Program-made: the position numbers and the translations under genes | Part shown: in pieces, positions 1 to 8,804 of the stretch | Position numbering within the stretch: position 1 is the stretch's first letter | Layout: each line of letters opens with the position of its first letter | DNA from: Rhodospirillaceae bacterium | GTDB lineage: Bacteria; Pseudomonadota; Alphaproteobacteria; UBA8366; GCA-2717185 | Direction: 5' to 3' | Length of the DNA stretch: 19,933 bases | Assembly: GCA_018660965.1 (NCBI GenBank) | Contig: JABJJH010000358.1 | Coordinates: forward strand, 1-19,933 | Notes under the pieces: generated by a model | What the model was told of the DNA's origin: nothing | What the model saw: the letters and a program-made list of their open reading frames with translations, nothing else | Databases searched by the model: none

Positions 1-768
1 GAATTTCAAAACATTGCCACAGGCGGCAAGCTAAGACTTGGCTACGACTTGAGCGAATATTTACGCCACACCGTGCGCTACACCATACGTGAAGATGATA
101 TTTCCGATGTCGATAGCGGCGCGTCAGAATTCATCAAAACGGAAGTTGGAAAAACAATATCTTCAATCATTGGGCACGATCTGACCTATGATCGACGCAA
201 TTCGAAAGTCTCTCCAACCGATGGATATCTGCTCCTCCTGTCCAACGACTTGGCGGGGCTGGGCGGCGACGTAAACTATTTTAAAACACGCGCTAAGGCG
301 CAGTACCACTATTCCATTTGGGAAGGGTGGGTCGCTTCGGTTAAGGGTGAAATCCAAAATATCTTTGGCTTTGGCGACGATGTTCGGGTCAGCGACAGGT
401 TTTTTCTCGGCGGAGATAAACTTCACGGGTTTGAAGCCGGAGGTGTCGGTCCGCGGGATTTGAGTACGGATGACGCCCTGGGCGGTAAACAGAGTTATTC
501 CGCAACCGCCGAATTGAAATTTCCGTTGGGGCTTCCCAAACAATTCGGTGTAACAGGTGTCGTCTTTACAGATGTTGGAACTTTGACCGGCCTGGATTTC
601 GAAAGCCCAAACATTGTGGATACGGGCTCGATTCGATGGTCCGCCGGCGTGGGGCTTGGCTGGAACTCGCCATTTGGACCAATTCGAATTGATTTTTCCC
701 AGGCAATTGTAAAAGAAGATTTCGATGTAACGGAAACCGTTCGGTTTAACTTCGGGACACGGTTTTAA
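1..768 (+). CDS. bamA: Outer membrane protein assembly factor BamA, C-terminal part (5' truncated by window)
   Basis: BamA is the outer membrane beta-barrel that folds and inserts other barrel proteins. Only the C-terminal ~255 residues are present; the frame is open from base 1, so the gene starts outside the window. The visible part is barrel sequence: alternating strands, the stretch FFLGGDKLHGFEAGGVGPRD (the conserved G-x-RGF-x-x-x-G-x-GPR region of Omp85 proteins, here with HGF in place of RGF), a late VFTDVGTL strand and SAGVGLGWNSPFGPIRIDFS, and a terminal strand RFNFGTRF ending in Phe, the usual beta-signal. The POTRA domains lie upstream, outside the window. It is followed after 3 bp by skp, the classic bamA-skp-lpxD order. 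The assignment rests on this barrel motif set plus context. Confidence 0.93.
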   Translation, partial: EFQNIATGGKLRLGYDLSEYLRHTVRYTIREDDISDVDSGASEFIKTEVGKTISSIIGHDLTYDRRNSKVSPTDGYLLLLSNDLAGLGGDVNYFKTRAKAQYHYSIWEGWVASVKGEIQNIFGFGDDVRVSDRFFLGGDKLHGFEAGGVGPRDLSTDDALGGKQSYSATAELKFPLGLPKQFGVTGVVFTDVGTLTGLDFESPNIVDTGSIRWSAGVGLGWNSPFGPIRIDFSQAIVKEDFDVTETVRFNFGTRF

Positions 769-771
769 ATC

Positions 772-1401
772 ATGGCGCAAAAAGCTCACATGTTTCGTTT
801 AGGGCTCGTTTTGTTAATGCTGGCGACGCCATTGTCCGTTTCGGCGCAGGCTACCAAACCAGCGACCTTTCCCGTGCCGGTCATCGGGGTGATCGATTTT
901 GTTAGAACCGTTAGAAGTTCGTCGGCGGGACAGGGCATAATCGCACAAATAAACGAACAACATGCGGCGTATCAAAAAGAAATTCAGGCAGTGACTGCGT
1001 CGTTGGAAAAGTCCAGGCAAGAGCTGGCGAGGCAACAGACTTTATTGGACCCAAAGGTTTTTTCTGAGCGTCGGTCAAAATTTCAAGGCGAGGCGCGACG
1101 TCTGCAGCAAAACGTTCAAAAGATTAAAAAACAACTGGACGCGGCGTTCGCCAAAGGAATGAAGCAGATCGAAATAGTGCTCGCCGAAATTTTGACCAAA
1201 ATTGCGAAGGAAAAAGGGATCAACCTCATAATGAATGCAGGACGTGTACAAGGTACGGTCCTCTTTGTTGATTCCCGGCTGGTTGTGTCTGACGAGGCGT
1301 TAAGACGACTAAATGCGCGTTTGCCTAAAGTTGATTTGAAGTTGCCAGAGGCGAAAAAAGCATCCGGGGATGCGCCTGCGGTAGCGCCCAAACAACAATA
1401 A
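772..1401 (+). CDS. skp: Periplasmic OmpH/Skp family chaperone
   Basis: Skp (OmpH) is a periplasmic trimeric chaperone that holds unfolded outer membrane proteins on their way to BamA. The 209-residue product has an N-terminal signal peptide (hydrophobic core about residues 8-20, likely cleavage after SVSA near residue 25), then a short beta region with VIGVIDFVRTVRSS, a long charged coiled-coil arm (about residues 60-140, rich in K, E, Q) and a beta return INLIMNAGRVQGTVLFVDSR typical of the family. It is longer than E. coli Skp because of an Ala/Lys/Pro tail. The ATG at 772 is 3 bp after the bamA stop; an internal Met at 790 would also leave a complete signal peptide, and neither has a strong ribosome binding site. 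It is placed between bamA and lpxD as in most proteobacteria. Confidence 0.9.
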   Translation: MAQKAHMFRLGLVLLMLATPLSVSAQATKPATFPVPVIGVIDFVRTVRSSSAGQGIIAQINEQHAAYQKEIQAVTASLEKSRQELARQQTLLDPKVFSERRSKFQGEARRLQQNVQKIKKQLDAAFAKGMKQIEIVLAEILTKIAKEKGINLIMNAGRVQGTVLFVDSRLVVSDEALRRLNARLPKVDLKLPEAKKASGDAPAVAPKQQ

Positions 1402-1414
1402 AGGGCTGTCGAGA

Positions 1415-2437
1415 ATGCCCGACACTCGGTTTTTCAAACGCGCAGGTCCTTTCTCCCTTGGCCAACTTGCGGACCTGTCCGGCGCGGTATTGTCAGAACA
1501 ATCAGACCCCTCTGTGGAAATACAGGACGTATCGCCTTTGGCGAGCGCAAAATCCGGTGACATCTGTTTTCTGGACAACAAAAAATATGCGCCCCAATTA
1601 CAATCGTGTAAGGGAAGCGCTTGTATTCTGGAGGCATCCGCCGTCGCCAAGGCGCCGCCAAACCTGGCGTTAGTCCTGACCAGTGCGCCCTACATGACAT
1701 ATGCAAAAATCGCAGCCGCATTTTATCCAGACACCGAAACGACACCCTTTATAGCGCCAACAGCGGTGATTGATGAAAGTAGCTTAATCGGTGAAGGGTG
1801 TCATATAGGCCATGGCGTCGTTATTGGTCCGAAGGCGTCAATTGGCGACGGATGCGTGATAGAACCGAACGTCGTGATAGGGGCTGCTGTCACCATTGGC
1901 CGTAAAACACGGATCGGCGCGAACGCATCCCTTGGGTATTGCGATATTGGGGCGCGGGTGCATTTGTATCCCGGCGTGCGCATTGGCCAAAGGGGATTTG
2001 GATTCGCGATGGACGCCAGCGGTCATAAAAAAGTACCGCAATTGGGCAGGGTCATTATCGGCGATGACGTTGAAGTTGGCGCCAACACCACCATCGACCG
2101 CGGGGCCGGACCGGATACGGTAATAGGCGATGGCGTCATGATCGATAATCTGGTGCAGATTGGACACAACGTCCAGATCGGAACAGGTTGCGTGATCGTG
2201 GCGCAAACCGGAATCGCGGGCAGTAGCACACTTGAACATCACGTGGCGCTTGGGGGGCAATCAGGGATCGGTGGACACATTACAATTGGCGCAGGCGCAC
2301 AAATTGGGGCGCAATCGGGCGTCATGCGAGATGTCGCATCAGGACAACGGATGCTGGGATCGCCCGCAACGACAGTTAGGCAATTTTTTCGCCGTCTCGC
2401 CTTTATAGAACGGTTAACGAAAACCAAGGGTGCGTGA
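1415..2437 (+). CDS. lpxD: UDP-3-O-(3-hydroxyacyl)glucosamine N-acyltransferase
   Basis: LpxD adds the second hydroxyacyl chain (N-linked) to UDP-3-O-acyl-glucosamine, the third step of lipid A synthesis, in the cytoplasm. The 340-residue protein has the expected layout: an N-terminal uridine-binding domain (about residues 10-105, with SPLASAKSGDICFLDNKKY), then a left-handed beta helix of hexapeptide repeats (about 112-320; repeated IG-x-x motifs such as IGHGVVIGPKASIGDGCVI). His251 in VQIGHNVQIG matches the catalytic His of the family. A short helical C-terminus ends in FIERLTKT. The start ATG is 13 bp after the skp stop; the stop codon sits just before the fabZ start. Length and motifs agree with LpxD rather than LpxA. 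Confidence 0.96.
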   Translation: MPDTRFFKRAGPFSLGQLADLSGAVLSEQSDPSVEIQDVSPLASAKSGDICFLDNKKYAPQLQSCKGSACILEASAVAKAPPNLALVLTSAPYMTYAKIAAAFYPDTETTPFIAPTAVIDESSLIGEGCHIGHGVVIGPKASIGDGCVIEPNVVIGAAVTIGRKTRIGANASLGYCDIGARVHLYPGVRIGQRGFGFAMDASGHKKVPQLGRVIIGDDVEVGANTTIDRGAGPDTVIGDGVMIDNLVQIGHNVQIGTGCVIVAQTGIAGSSTLEHHVALGGQSGIGGHITIGAGAQIGAQSGVMRDVASGQRMLGSPATTVRQFFRRLAFIERLTKTKGA

Positions 2438-2439
2438 GC

Positions 2440-2895
2440 ATGGACAATCAAGTCTCGACGGATATCGATATAAACGGAATCATGAAAATGATACCGCATC
2501 GCTATCCATTCTTGATGATCGACCGGGTCATTGACATTGTCGCTGATGAAAGCGCCGTTGGCGTTAAAGCTGTCTCCGTGGCGGAGCCTCACTTTCAAGG
2601 CCATTTTCCTCAACAGCCCGTCATGCCTGGCGTTCTCTTGATCGAAGCCATGGCGCAAACATCCGCCGTGTTGGTCGTGCATACCCTGGGGTCAGAATCA
2701 GAAGGCAAGCTTGTATATTTTATGTCGGTGGATAAAGCCCGGTTTCGCAAACCCGTCGTGCCGGGCGACACCGTGTACATTCACGTTGTGAAGAAACGGA
2801 ACCGGGGAAATGTGTGGCAATTCACCGCTGAGGCCAAGGTCAATGGCGCCGTGGTCGCGGAAGCTGTTTACGCCGCTATGATAATGGATAACTGA
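2440..2895 (+). CDS. fabZ: 3-hydroxyacyl-[acyl-carrier-protein] dehydratase FabZ
   Basis: FabZ dehydrates 3-hydroxyacyl-ACP to trans-2-enoyl-ACP in type II fatty acid synthesis; it competes with LpxA and LpxD for hydroxyacyl-ACP, which explains its place among the lpx genes. The 151-residue hot-dog-fold protein has the family signature IPHRYPFLMIDRV near the N-terminus and GHFPQQPVMPGVLLIEAMAQ, with catalytic His55 and Glu69. Two starts are possible: a GTG at 2434 overlapping the lpxD stop, and the ATG at 2440. The ATG is chosen because AAGGG at 2426-2430 lies 9 bases from it but only 3 bases from the GTG. The stop codon abuts the lpxA start. Confidence 0.95.
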   Translation: MDNQVSTDIDINGIMKMIPHRYPFLMIDRVIDIVADESAVGVKAVSVAEPHFQGHFPQQPVMPGVLLIEAMAQTSAVLVVHTLGSESEGKLVYFMSVDKARFRKPVVPGDTVYIHVVKKRNRGNVWQFTAEAKVNGAVVAEAVYAAMIMDN

Positions 2896-3681
2896 ATGAG
2901 CTTGATCCACGCTTCGGCGATCATTGATCCAAAGGCGACGCTTGGCTCGGATGTAACCGTAGGGCCTTACTGTATTGTTGGACAGGATGTTCATTTGCAC
3001 GACAGGGTCAAACTGCATTCCCATGTCGTCGTGGACGGTAGAACTGACGTGGGAGAAGATACGCAAATATACCCCTTTTCCTCCATAGGTCTGCCGCCGC
3101 AGGATTTGAAATATAAAGGCGAAGATTCCGAACTTGTCATCGGCAAGCGGAATACAATTCGAGAATATGTCACCATGAATCCCGGAACCGAAGATGGTGG
3201 CATGCGAACTATTGTTGGCGATGATTGCCTGTTCATGGCGAGTACGCATGTGGCGCACGATTGCATCGTCGGAAACAATGTCATCATGGCGAATAACGCG
3301 ACGCTTGCCGGACATGTCGAAGTTGGCGACTTTGCGATTATTGGCGGATTGGCCGCAGTGCATCAATTCGCCCGTATCGGCAGACACGCGATTGTTGGCG
3401 GTATGACCGGGGTGGAAAACAATGTGATTCCGTACGGTTCAGTTGTTGGCGACCGGGCGCGGTTGTCGGGCTTGAATGTCGTTGGTCTCAAGCGCCGGGC
3501 CTTTTCAAAAGAAGATATTAGCAACCTGAGAACGGCCTACCGCATGTTGTTCGCAGAAGAGGGGACACTCGCCGAGCGCATTGAGGTTGTCGCCAACATG
3601 TTCGGTGACAATGTCGCGATCATGGAAGTCATCACCTTCATGAAAGCGGATTCACCGCGTGGTTTGACGCAACCGCGATAA
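2896..3681 (+). CDS. lpxA: Acyl-ACP--UDP-N-acetylglucosamine O-acyltransferase
   Basis: LpxA transfers a 3-hydroxyacyl chain from ACP to the 3-OH of UDP-GlcNAc, the first step of lipid A synthesis. The 261-residue protein is a left-handed beta helix from residue ~1 to ~190 (hexapeptide repeats such as IIDPKATLGSDVTVGPYCIV), followed by an alpha-helical C-terminal domain (GLNVVGLKRRAFSKEDISNL onward). His121 in STHVAHDCIVGNN corresponds to the catalytic His of E. coli LpxA (His125), and NNATLAGHVEVGDFAIIGG matches the conserved core. The start ATG follows the fabZ stop directly, with no spacer, which suggests translational coupling. Confidence 0.97.
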   Translation: MSLIHASAIIDPKATLGSDVTVGPYCIVGQDVHLHDRVKLHSHVVVDGRTDVGEDTQIYPFSSIGLPPQDLKYKGEDSELVIGKRNTIREYVTMNPGTEDGGMRTIVGDDCLFMASTHVAHDCIVGNNVIMANNATLAGHVEVGDFAIIGGLAAVHQFARIGRHAIVGGMTGVENNVIPYGSVVGDRARLSGLNVVGLKRRAFSKEDISNLRTAYRMLFAEEGTLAERIEVVANMFGDNVAIMEVITFMKADSPRGLTQPR

Positions 3682-3707
3682 AGATTCGCACTGAATATGG
3701 AATCCCA

Positions 3708-4529
3708 ATGAAGAACAAATTGGGCATCATCGCCGGCGGCGGCGCGCTTCCCCGCCAAATCGCGGACATTAGCCGTTCGCAGGGCCGTGAAGTCTTCATT
3801 GTCGCTCTGGAAGGGTACACGGATGCGAAAACAGTTGATGGTCAACCCCATGCTTGGGTGCGGCTGGGCGCTGTCGGGAAAACACTCGAATTGCTCCGTT
3901 CAGAAAACGTTATAGACCTTGTGTTGGCCGGACCTGTCCGTCGCCCATCTCTGGCTGACCTGCGACCGGATCTGACCGCACTGAACCTATTGCGTAAATT
4001 TGGCAAGAAAGCGTTGGGGGACGACGGGTTGTTGCGTTCGATCCTGGCGACGCTGGAGGGTGAAGGGTTCCGCATCGTGGGCGCCGATACGTTATTGGAG
4101 TCGGTGCTGGCGGAACCTGGAATTATCGGTGTTCATACGCCTGACAAGCAAGCGCAACGCGATATTAAACGAGGCGCGGATGTTCTTGCGGCATTGAGTT
4201 CGGTCGACATTGGGCAGGCCGCGGTCATACAGGAAGGGCTCGTCCTTGGTGTGGAGGCGATAGAAGGAACGGACGCCCTGTTGGCGCGCTGTGGCGCGTT
4301 ACGGAGAGAGGGTCCTGGGGGAATCCTCGTGAAATTGCGAAAAGTTGGCCAGGATGACCGTGTCGATTTACCAACGATTGGGGTCGAAACCATACGTGCG
4401 GCGGCGCAAGCGGGACTCCGCGGTGTCGCGATCGAAGCCGGCGGGACGATGATAATGGAGCGTGATGAGGTGATAAGGGAGGCGGATGATCAAGGCCTTT
4501 TCGTCATCGCAGTCGAGATTTCAAAGTGA
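3708..4529 (+). CDS. lpxI: UDP-2,3-diacylglucosamine pyrophosphatase LpxI (DUF1009 family)
   Basis: LpxI hydrolyses UDP-2,3-diacylglucosamine to lipid X and UMP, the step done by LpxH in beta/gammaproteobacteria; LpxI is the unrelated enzyme typical of alphaproteobacteria. The 273-residue product begins with LGIIAGGGALPRQIADI, the glycine-rich LpxI N-terminus, contains LAGPVRRPSLADLRPD (residues ~67-82), and carries the C-terminal block DLPTIGVETIRAAAQAGLRG with the conserved Asp. It lies 26 bp after lpxA and its TGA overlaps the GTG start of lpxB by 3 bases, so it is part of the operon. The ribosome binding site is weak. Confidence is high from motif plus position between lpxA and lpxB. Confidence 0.95.
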   Translation: MKNKLGIIAGGGALPRQIADISRSQGREVFIVALEGYTDAKTVDGQPHAWVRLGAVGKTLELLRSENVIDLVLAGPVRRPSLADLRPDLTALNLLRKFGKKALGDDGLLRSILATLEGEGFRIVGADTLLESVLAEPGIIGVHTPDKQAQRDIKRGADVLAALSSVDIGQAAVIQEGLVLGVEAIEGTDALLARCGALRREGPGGILVKLRKVGQDDRVDLPTIGVETIRAAAQAGLRGVAIEAGGTMIMERDEVIREADDQGLFVIAVEISK

Positions 4530-5683
4530 CGCCGAAACCACTCATTTACTTAGTTGCGGGTGAACCGTCCGGCGATGCGTTAGGTGGACGCCTTATGACC
4601 GCGCTACGGCGGCGCCTGTCGGATCAAGTTAATTTCGCGGGTGTTGGCGGCGAGCATATGCAGGCGGAAGGTCTGAAAAGTCTGTTTCCCATGGAAGAAC
4701 TTTCTGTAATGGGGATCGTGGAAATACTACCGCACGCAAGAGCCTTATTTCAGCGCATGTCGCAGGTTGCTGGCGATATAGACCGATTATCTCCCGATGC
4801 GGTTGTCACGATAGACGCCCCCGCTTTTGCGCATGGCGTCGCGAAGCGAATTCGACAACGAGAAATCCCACGCATTCACTATGTCGCGCCACAATTATGG
4901 GCGTGGCGACCGTGGCGGGTGCATAAATTCAGACGGGCTTTTAATCACGTGCTCGCGTTGCTGCCCTTTGAACCTGAATGGTTCGAAAGTCGCGGCGTTT
5001 CATGTCGTTTCGTGGGGCATCCCGTCATCGAAAGCGGCGCGGACAATGGCGACGGCGTATCATTTCGAACGCAGCATGAAATTGCGCCCGACGCGAAGGT
5101 GATATGCTGTCTGCTTGGTAGCCGCCGTGGTGAAGTACAGCGGCACGTCGTTCCATTTCGCACGGCGATAGAAAATGTTGCGAAGGCGACCCCTGGACTG
5201 GTTTGCGTCTTACCGACAGTCCAGAATTTGATCGATGAGGTTCATGCGTTTGCCGAGGGATTACCCTGTCGTTCGATCGTGGTTGCTGGCGGCGATGATA
5301 AATACGACGCCATGGCGGCGAGTAATGTCGCGCTTGCGGCTTCGGGAACGGTCACATTGGAATTATCGATGGCCGGCGTGCCGACCGTCGTCGCGTATCG
5401 AATGGCGTTTCTGACTTATGTCTTGGGCAAACCGTTGATAAACGTCGACTTCGCTAATTTGATTAATTTGATCCTGGACAGACCGGTCATACCCGAATTC
5501 TTACAAACTCAATGCACGGGCGAAAACTTAAGCCACGCATTGACAAAGTTGCTGGGTTCCGAAGGAAATGAACAGCGATCCCTGGTGAAGTCGGGCTTGA
5601 AGGCGTTGGGGTTGGAGGGCGCATCGCCAAGTGATCGCGCCGCCGAGGCGGTCCTGGAAATAATCGCGCAGTCGAAAAAATAA
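4526..5683 (+). CDS. lpxB: Lipid-A-disaccharide synthase
   Basis: LpxB is a family 19 glycosyltransferase that joins lipid X and UDP-2,3-diacylglucosamine to make the lipid A disaccharide at the inner face of the membrane. The 385-residue protein starts with LIYLVAGEPSGDALGGRLM (the AGEPSGD motif at residues 11-17), followed by FAGVGGEHMQAEG, the acceptor-side PRIHYVAPQLWAWRPWRVHK, the linker FVGHPVIES and the nucleotide-binding C-terminal half with CCLLGSRRGEV and ASGTVTLELSMAGVPTVVAYR. It starts with GTG inside the lpxI stop (GTGA overlap). It is the last gene of the operon; a perfect 12-bp inverted repeat follows its stop. Confidence 0.97.
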   Translation: MTPKPLIYLVAGEPSGDALGGRLMTALRRRLSDQVNFAGVGGEHMQAEGLKSLFPMEELSVMGIVEILPHARALFQRMSQVAGDIDRLSPDAVVTIDAPAFAHGVAKRIRQREIPRIHYVAPQLWAWRPWRVHKFRRAFNHVLALLPFEPEWFESRGVSCRFVGHPVIESGADNGDGVSFRTQHEIAPDAKVICCLLGSRRGEVQRHVVPFRTAIENVAKATPGLVCVLPTVQNLIDEVHAFAEGLPCRSIVVAGGDDKYDAMAASNVALAASGTVTLELSMAGVPTVVAYRMAFLTYVLGKPLINVDFANLINLILDRPVIPEFLQTQCTGENLSHALTKLLGSEGNEQRSLVKSGLKALGLEGASPSDRAAEAVLEIIAQSKK

Positions 5684-5694
5684 TCAGGAATCGA

Positions 5695-5727
5695 AACAGG
5701 CGGATGTAATAACCGCATCCGCCTGTT
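5695..5727. terminator. Inverted repeat between convergent lpxB and gltA, probable bidirectional terminator
   Basis: A perfect 12-bp stem (5695-5706 AACAGGCGGATG, 5716-5727 its reverse complement) encloses a 9-base loop. It sits 12 bases after the lpxB stop and 38 bases before the end of gltA on the other strand. No long T-run follows on the + side; on the - side a short TTTCGATT follows. Stability and position between two convergent genes argue for a terminator or mRNA end-stabilising hairpin; the poor T-tract leaves the termination mechanism open. Confidence 0.75.
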
Positions 5728-5764
5728 CAGAAACACTATTATTAAGTGCCGATGCTGATCGTGG

Positions 5765-7084
5765 TTACCGCTTATCAAGAGGCACGTAGGGCCGTACGGT
5801 GGGGCCGTTGTAAAGTTGCCGAGGCCGCCCGATTTTCTGCGAAGGGTCTTCGATCATTTCCTTCCACTGCGCGATCCAGCCGACAGTCCGCGCGAGCGCG
5901 AACAGCACGGTGAACATCGAGGTCGGGAAACCGAGCGCTTTCAGGATAATGCCCGAATAGAAATCCACATTCGGGAATAGCTTGCGGTCGATGAAGTATT
6001 GATCTTCCCGGGCAATCCGTTCCAATTCCATGGCGATCGCCAATAACGGTTCATCCTCCACGCCCAACTCGGCGAGAACCTCATCACAGCTTTCTTTCAA
6101 GACAGTCGCGCGCGGATCATGGTTTTTGTAGACGCGATGGCCGAAGCCCATGAGGCGGAAGGGATCGTCCGGATCCTTTGCTTTTTGCACAAAGACTCCA
6201 ACTTGGTCCTTGGATGGGATCTGACCCAGCATATCGAGGACGGCTTCGTTGGCGCCACCGTGAGAGGGGCCCCACAGCGACGAAATTCCCGCCGCGATGC
6301 ACGCGAATGGATTGGCTCCCGACGACCCGGCCATTCGAACTGTTGACGTCGATGCGTTTTGTTCATGATCCGCATGGAGAAGGAAGATGCGATCCATGGC
6401 CCGTGAAACCGCCGGAGTGGCCTTGTACTCTTCGGCCGGCACCGAAAACATCATGTGCAGGAAATTTTCCGCGTAATTTAAATCGTTACGCGGGTACATG
6501 AAGGGTTGGCCGACGGAATATTTATACGCCATGGCCGCCATGGTCGGCATCTTCGCGATTAGACGATGCGAGGCGATCATGCGCTGGACCGGGTCGTTGA
6601 TGTCGGTCGAGTCATGATAAAACGATGACAACGCGCCCACGACGCCAACCATGATCGCCATGGGATGCGCATCACGGCGAAAACCGCGGAACAGATTCAT
6701 GAGCTGTTCATGAATCATCGTGTGGTAGGTGATCGTTTTTTCGAACTTTTCCTTTTCCGCCTTAGAAGGCAAATCACCGTTCAGCAGCAGATAGCAAAGT
6801 TCCAGAAAATCACTCTGTTCCGCCAACTCCTCGATTGGATAGCCGCGGTGTAACAGGATGCCTTCCTCACCGTCGATATAGGTGAGTTCGGACTGGCAAG
6901 ACCCTGTCGAGGTGTAGCCGGGATCATATGTGAAATGCCCGGTGTCTCGGTAAAGGGTGCGAATGTCTATGACTTTCGGGCCTGTGGAACCGGAAATTAA
7001 CGGAAAATCGTAAGACTTTCCCGTGCTGTTATCGACCAGCGTGACGTATTCGTTCCCCGAGGCATCCTTAGCATTGTCGCTCAT
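5765..7084 (-). CDS. gltA: Citrate synthase (hexameric, bacterial type)
   Basis: Citrate synthase condenses oxaloacetate with acetyl-CoA to start the TCA cycle. The 439-residue protein has the Gram-negative type II layout: an N-terminal beta region (residues ~10-60, DSTGKSYDFPLISGS-like with ...GYTSTGSCQSELTYIDG) and the catalytic block HADHEQNASTSTVRMAGSSG. Catalytic residues are His275 (GPSHGG), His316 (GFGHRVYKNHDPRA) and Asp374 (NVDFYSG), with Arg325 in the substrate site. The start chosen is the ATG at 7084 (MSDNAK), which has GGAAGGG 5 bases upstream; the longer frame to 7126 adds a non-conserved lysine-rich stretch and would begin upstream of this ribosome binding site. A good sigma70-like promoter lies ~100 bp upstream. 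It is transcribed toward lpxB. Confidence 0.97.
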   Translation of the reverse strand: MSDNAKDASGNEYVTLVDNSTGKSYDFPLISGSTGPKVIDIRTLYRDTGHFTYDPGYTSTGSCQSELTYIDGEEGILLHRGYPIEELAEQSDFLELCYLLLNGDLPSKAEKEKFEKTITYHTMIHEQLMNLFRGFRRDAHPMAIMVGVVGALSSFYHDSTDINDPVQRMIASHRLIAKMPTMAAMAYKYSVGQPFMYPRNDLNYAENFLHMMFSVPAEEYKATPAVSRAMDRIFLLHADHEQNASTSTVRMAGSSGANPFACIAAGISSLWGPSHGGANEAVLDMLGQIPSKDQVGVFVQKAKDPDDPFRLMGFGHRVYKNHDPRATVLKESCDEVLAELGVEDEPLLAIAMELERIAREDQYFIDRKLFPNVDFYSGIILKALGFPTSMFTVLFALARTVGWIAQWKEMIEDPSQKIGRPRQLYNGPTVRPYVPLDKR

Positions 7085-7184
7085 AGCAACCCTTCCATTC
7101 TTTTTGCTTAATTTTACAGGAAACACGACAGCACGGGCGCAGCGAATTTCCCTCCCGCCTTACCGTCTTCCAAATGCGAACTTT

Positions 7185-7213
7185 ATTATAATACTGAAAT
7201 GGATTTTGAGCAA
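7185..7213 (-). promoter_or_regulatory. Sigma70-type promoter of gltA
   Basis: Read on the minus strand, TTGCTC (7213-7208), a 17-base spacer and a perfect TATAAT (7190-7185) form a near-consensus promoter. It lies between the gltX stop and the gltA start, so gltA has its own promoter and a 5' leader of about 95 bases. The leader shows no obvious riboswitch or attenuator fold by eye. Confidence 0.75.
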
Positions 7214-7234
7214 ATGCACGACGTTGAAACAGCG

Positions 7235-8635
7235 CTACGGAACGGCGTTTAAGCGCGCCATGGTTTCGCTTTTCCCAAGCGCCTGCATGACTTCGAAAAT
7301 GCTGGGGGAGGCGTTAGAGCCTGTTAACGCAGCGCGTAATGGCTGGGCGATTTTCCCAAATCCAAGGTCATGGCTTTCCGCTAGACTGCGCACCGCCGAT
7401 TCAATCGTTTCTTCGGACCAATTGTCTATTTTACTCAAGGCGTTGGCGGATTCCGTGACGAGTTCGCGTCCGTCATTTTCCAATAACCGCGCGGCCTTGG
7501 CGTTGGTCAACGGAAACACCGGGCGGTTTACATAAATCACGGCGGCGTCGGCGAGTTCAATTAACGTTTTGGCGCGCTGACGAAGTCCTTCAAGCCCTGC
7601 AAGAATGCGGCCTCTCGCGTCATCGGAAATCGGCGCGCCGAGGCTTACGGTTAAATGGCCAATTATCAAATCCACTAGCGCGTCGGTATCTGATTGGTGA
7701 ATATAATGCGCGTTGACGCTTTCCAGTTTCGCGAAATCCATTCGGGACGGCGACCGTCCGACCCCGTCCAGGTCGAACCACGCCACGGCCTGCTCGGTCG
7801 AAATCAACTCGTCGTCGCCGTGGCTCCATCCCAGGCGCAGCAGATAATTCCGCAACGCCGCCGGTAAATAACCCATATCGCGATACGCCTCCACGCCCAG
7901 CGCGCCGTGGCGTTTCGACAGCTTTTGCCCGTCCGGGCCATGTATCAAGGGTATATGCGCGAAGGTCGGAATATCCCAACCGAACGCCGCAAATAATTGA
8001 GTTTGCCGGGCGGCGTTGGTCAAGTGGTCGTCCCCGCGGATGACATGCGTGACGCCCATGTCATGATCATCGACGACGACGGAATGCATGTAAGTCGGCG
8101 TCCCGTCGCCTCGTAACAGGATCATGTCGTCCAATTGTGTATTTTCTACACGGACCGGCCCTTGAACCTTGTCGTCCACGACCGTGACGCCTTCCTGGGG
8201 CGCTTTCAGGCGTACAACCGGGTTCACGCCAACCGGCGCTTCGGCGGGATCGCGGTCGCGCCAGCGCCCATCGTAACGCATGGACTGTCCGTTTCGACGC
8301 GCTTCCTCGCGCATTTCGGTAAGCTCTTCAGGCGTACAATAACAAAGATACGCCTTGCCTTCTTTAAGCAATTGCTGGGCGGCGGCTTTATGCCGTTCGA
8401 CGCCGTGCGACTGGTGAACTTCTTCGCCGTCCCAATCCAGTTCGAGCCAACGTAGGCCGGCCACAATGGCGGCAATCGCTTCGTCCGTAGAGCGTTTACG
8501 GTCCGTATCTTCAATGCGCAACAGAAATTGACCGCCATGGTGCCGGGCGTACAACCAGTTAAACAGGGCGGTTCGGGCGCCACCTATGTGCAAAAATCCG
8601 GTTGGCGATGGCGCGAAACGCGTCACAACTGTCAT
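7235..8635 (-). CDS. gltX: Glutamyl-tRNA synthetase
   Basis: GluRS charges tRNA-Glu (in many alphaproteobacteria one of two copies charges tRNA-Gln with Glu for later amidation). The 466-residue class I enzyme starts with VTRFAPSPTGFLHIGGARTALFNWL, carrying the HIGH-type motif at residues 16-19, has LLRIEDTDRKRS, the tRNA acceptor-binding region with YMHSVVVDDHDMGVTHVIRGDDH, and the KMSKS-type motif KLSKR at 238-242, then a helical anticodon-binding C-terminal half. The ATG at 8635 has GAAGGAAT about 8 bases upstream. It is divergent from comEC and upstream of gltA. Whether it is the discriminating or non-discriminating paralogue cannot be decided here. Confidence 0.97.
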   Translation of the reverse strand: MTVVTRFAPSPTGFLHIGGARTALFNWLYARHHGGQFLLRIEDTDRKRSTDEAIAAIVAGLRWLELDWDGEEVHQSHGVERHKAAAQQLLKEGKAYLCYCTPEELTEMREEARRNGQSMRYDGRWRDRDPAEAPVGVNPVVRLKAPQEGVTVVDDKVQGPVRVENTQLDDMILLRGDGTPTYMHSVVVDDHDMGVTHVIRGDDHLTNAARQTQLFAAFGWDIPTFAHIPLIHGPDGQKLSKRHGALGVEAYRDMGYLPAALRNYLLRLGWSHGDDELISTEQAVAWFDLDGVGRSPSRMDFAKLESVNAHYIHQSDTDALVDLIIGHLTVSLGAPISDDARGRILAGLEGLRQRAKTLIELADAAVIYVNRPVFPLTNAKAARLLENDGRELVTESANALSKIDNWSEETIESAVRSLAESHDLGFGKIAQPLRAALTGSNASPSIFEVMQALGKSETMARLNAVP

Positions 8636-8767
8636 GGTGCGATTCCTTCAATGGCGATCCTCCGCAGATTACGGCGACCGGATCGCGGATGTAGCATAAT
8701 TGGGGCTGCCGGAGCAAAATGAACTAACAATTTCAGGTAATATTTTATCGTCGATAGTCGTCATTGC

Positions 8768-8797
8768 TTGTCGTTGAGACATTAACCGCCATAGATT
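8768..8797 (+). promoter_or_regulatory. Possible comEC promoter
   Basis: TTGTCG (8768-8773), an 18-base spacer and TAGATT (8792-8797) resemble a weak sigma70 promoter. The -10 would end only 7 bases before the comEC ATG, and there is no Shine-Dalgarno sequence there, so translation would be leaderless or nearly so. The 169-bp gap between gltX and comEC must also hold the gltX promoter, for which I see no convincing match. Confidence 0.3.
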
Positions 8798-8804
8798 AAT
8801 CGTC

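Noticed and set aside
7023..7535. 170-codon plus-strand frame across the gltA-gltX gap
   Set aside because: It is antisense to the ends of two well-supported genes and has no family features.
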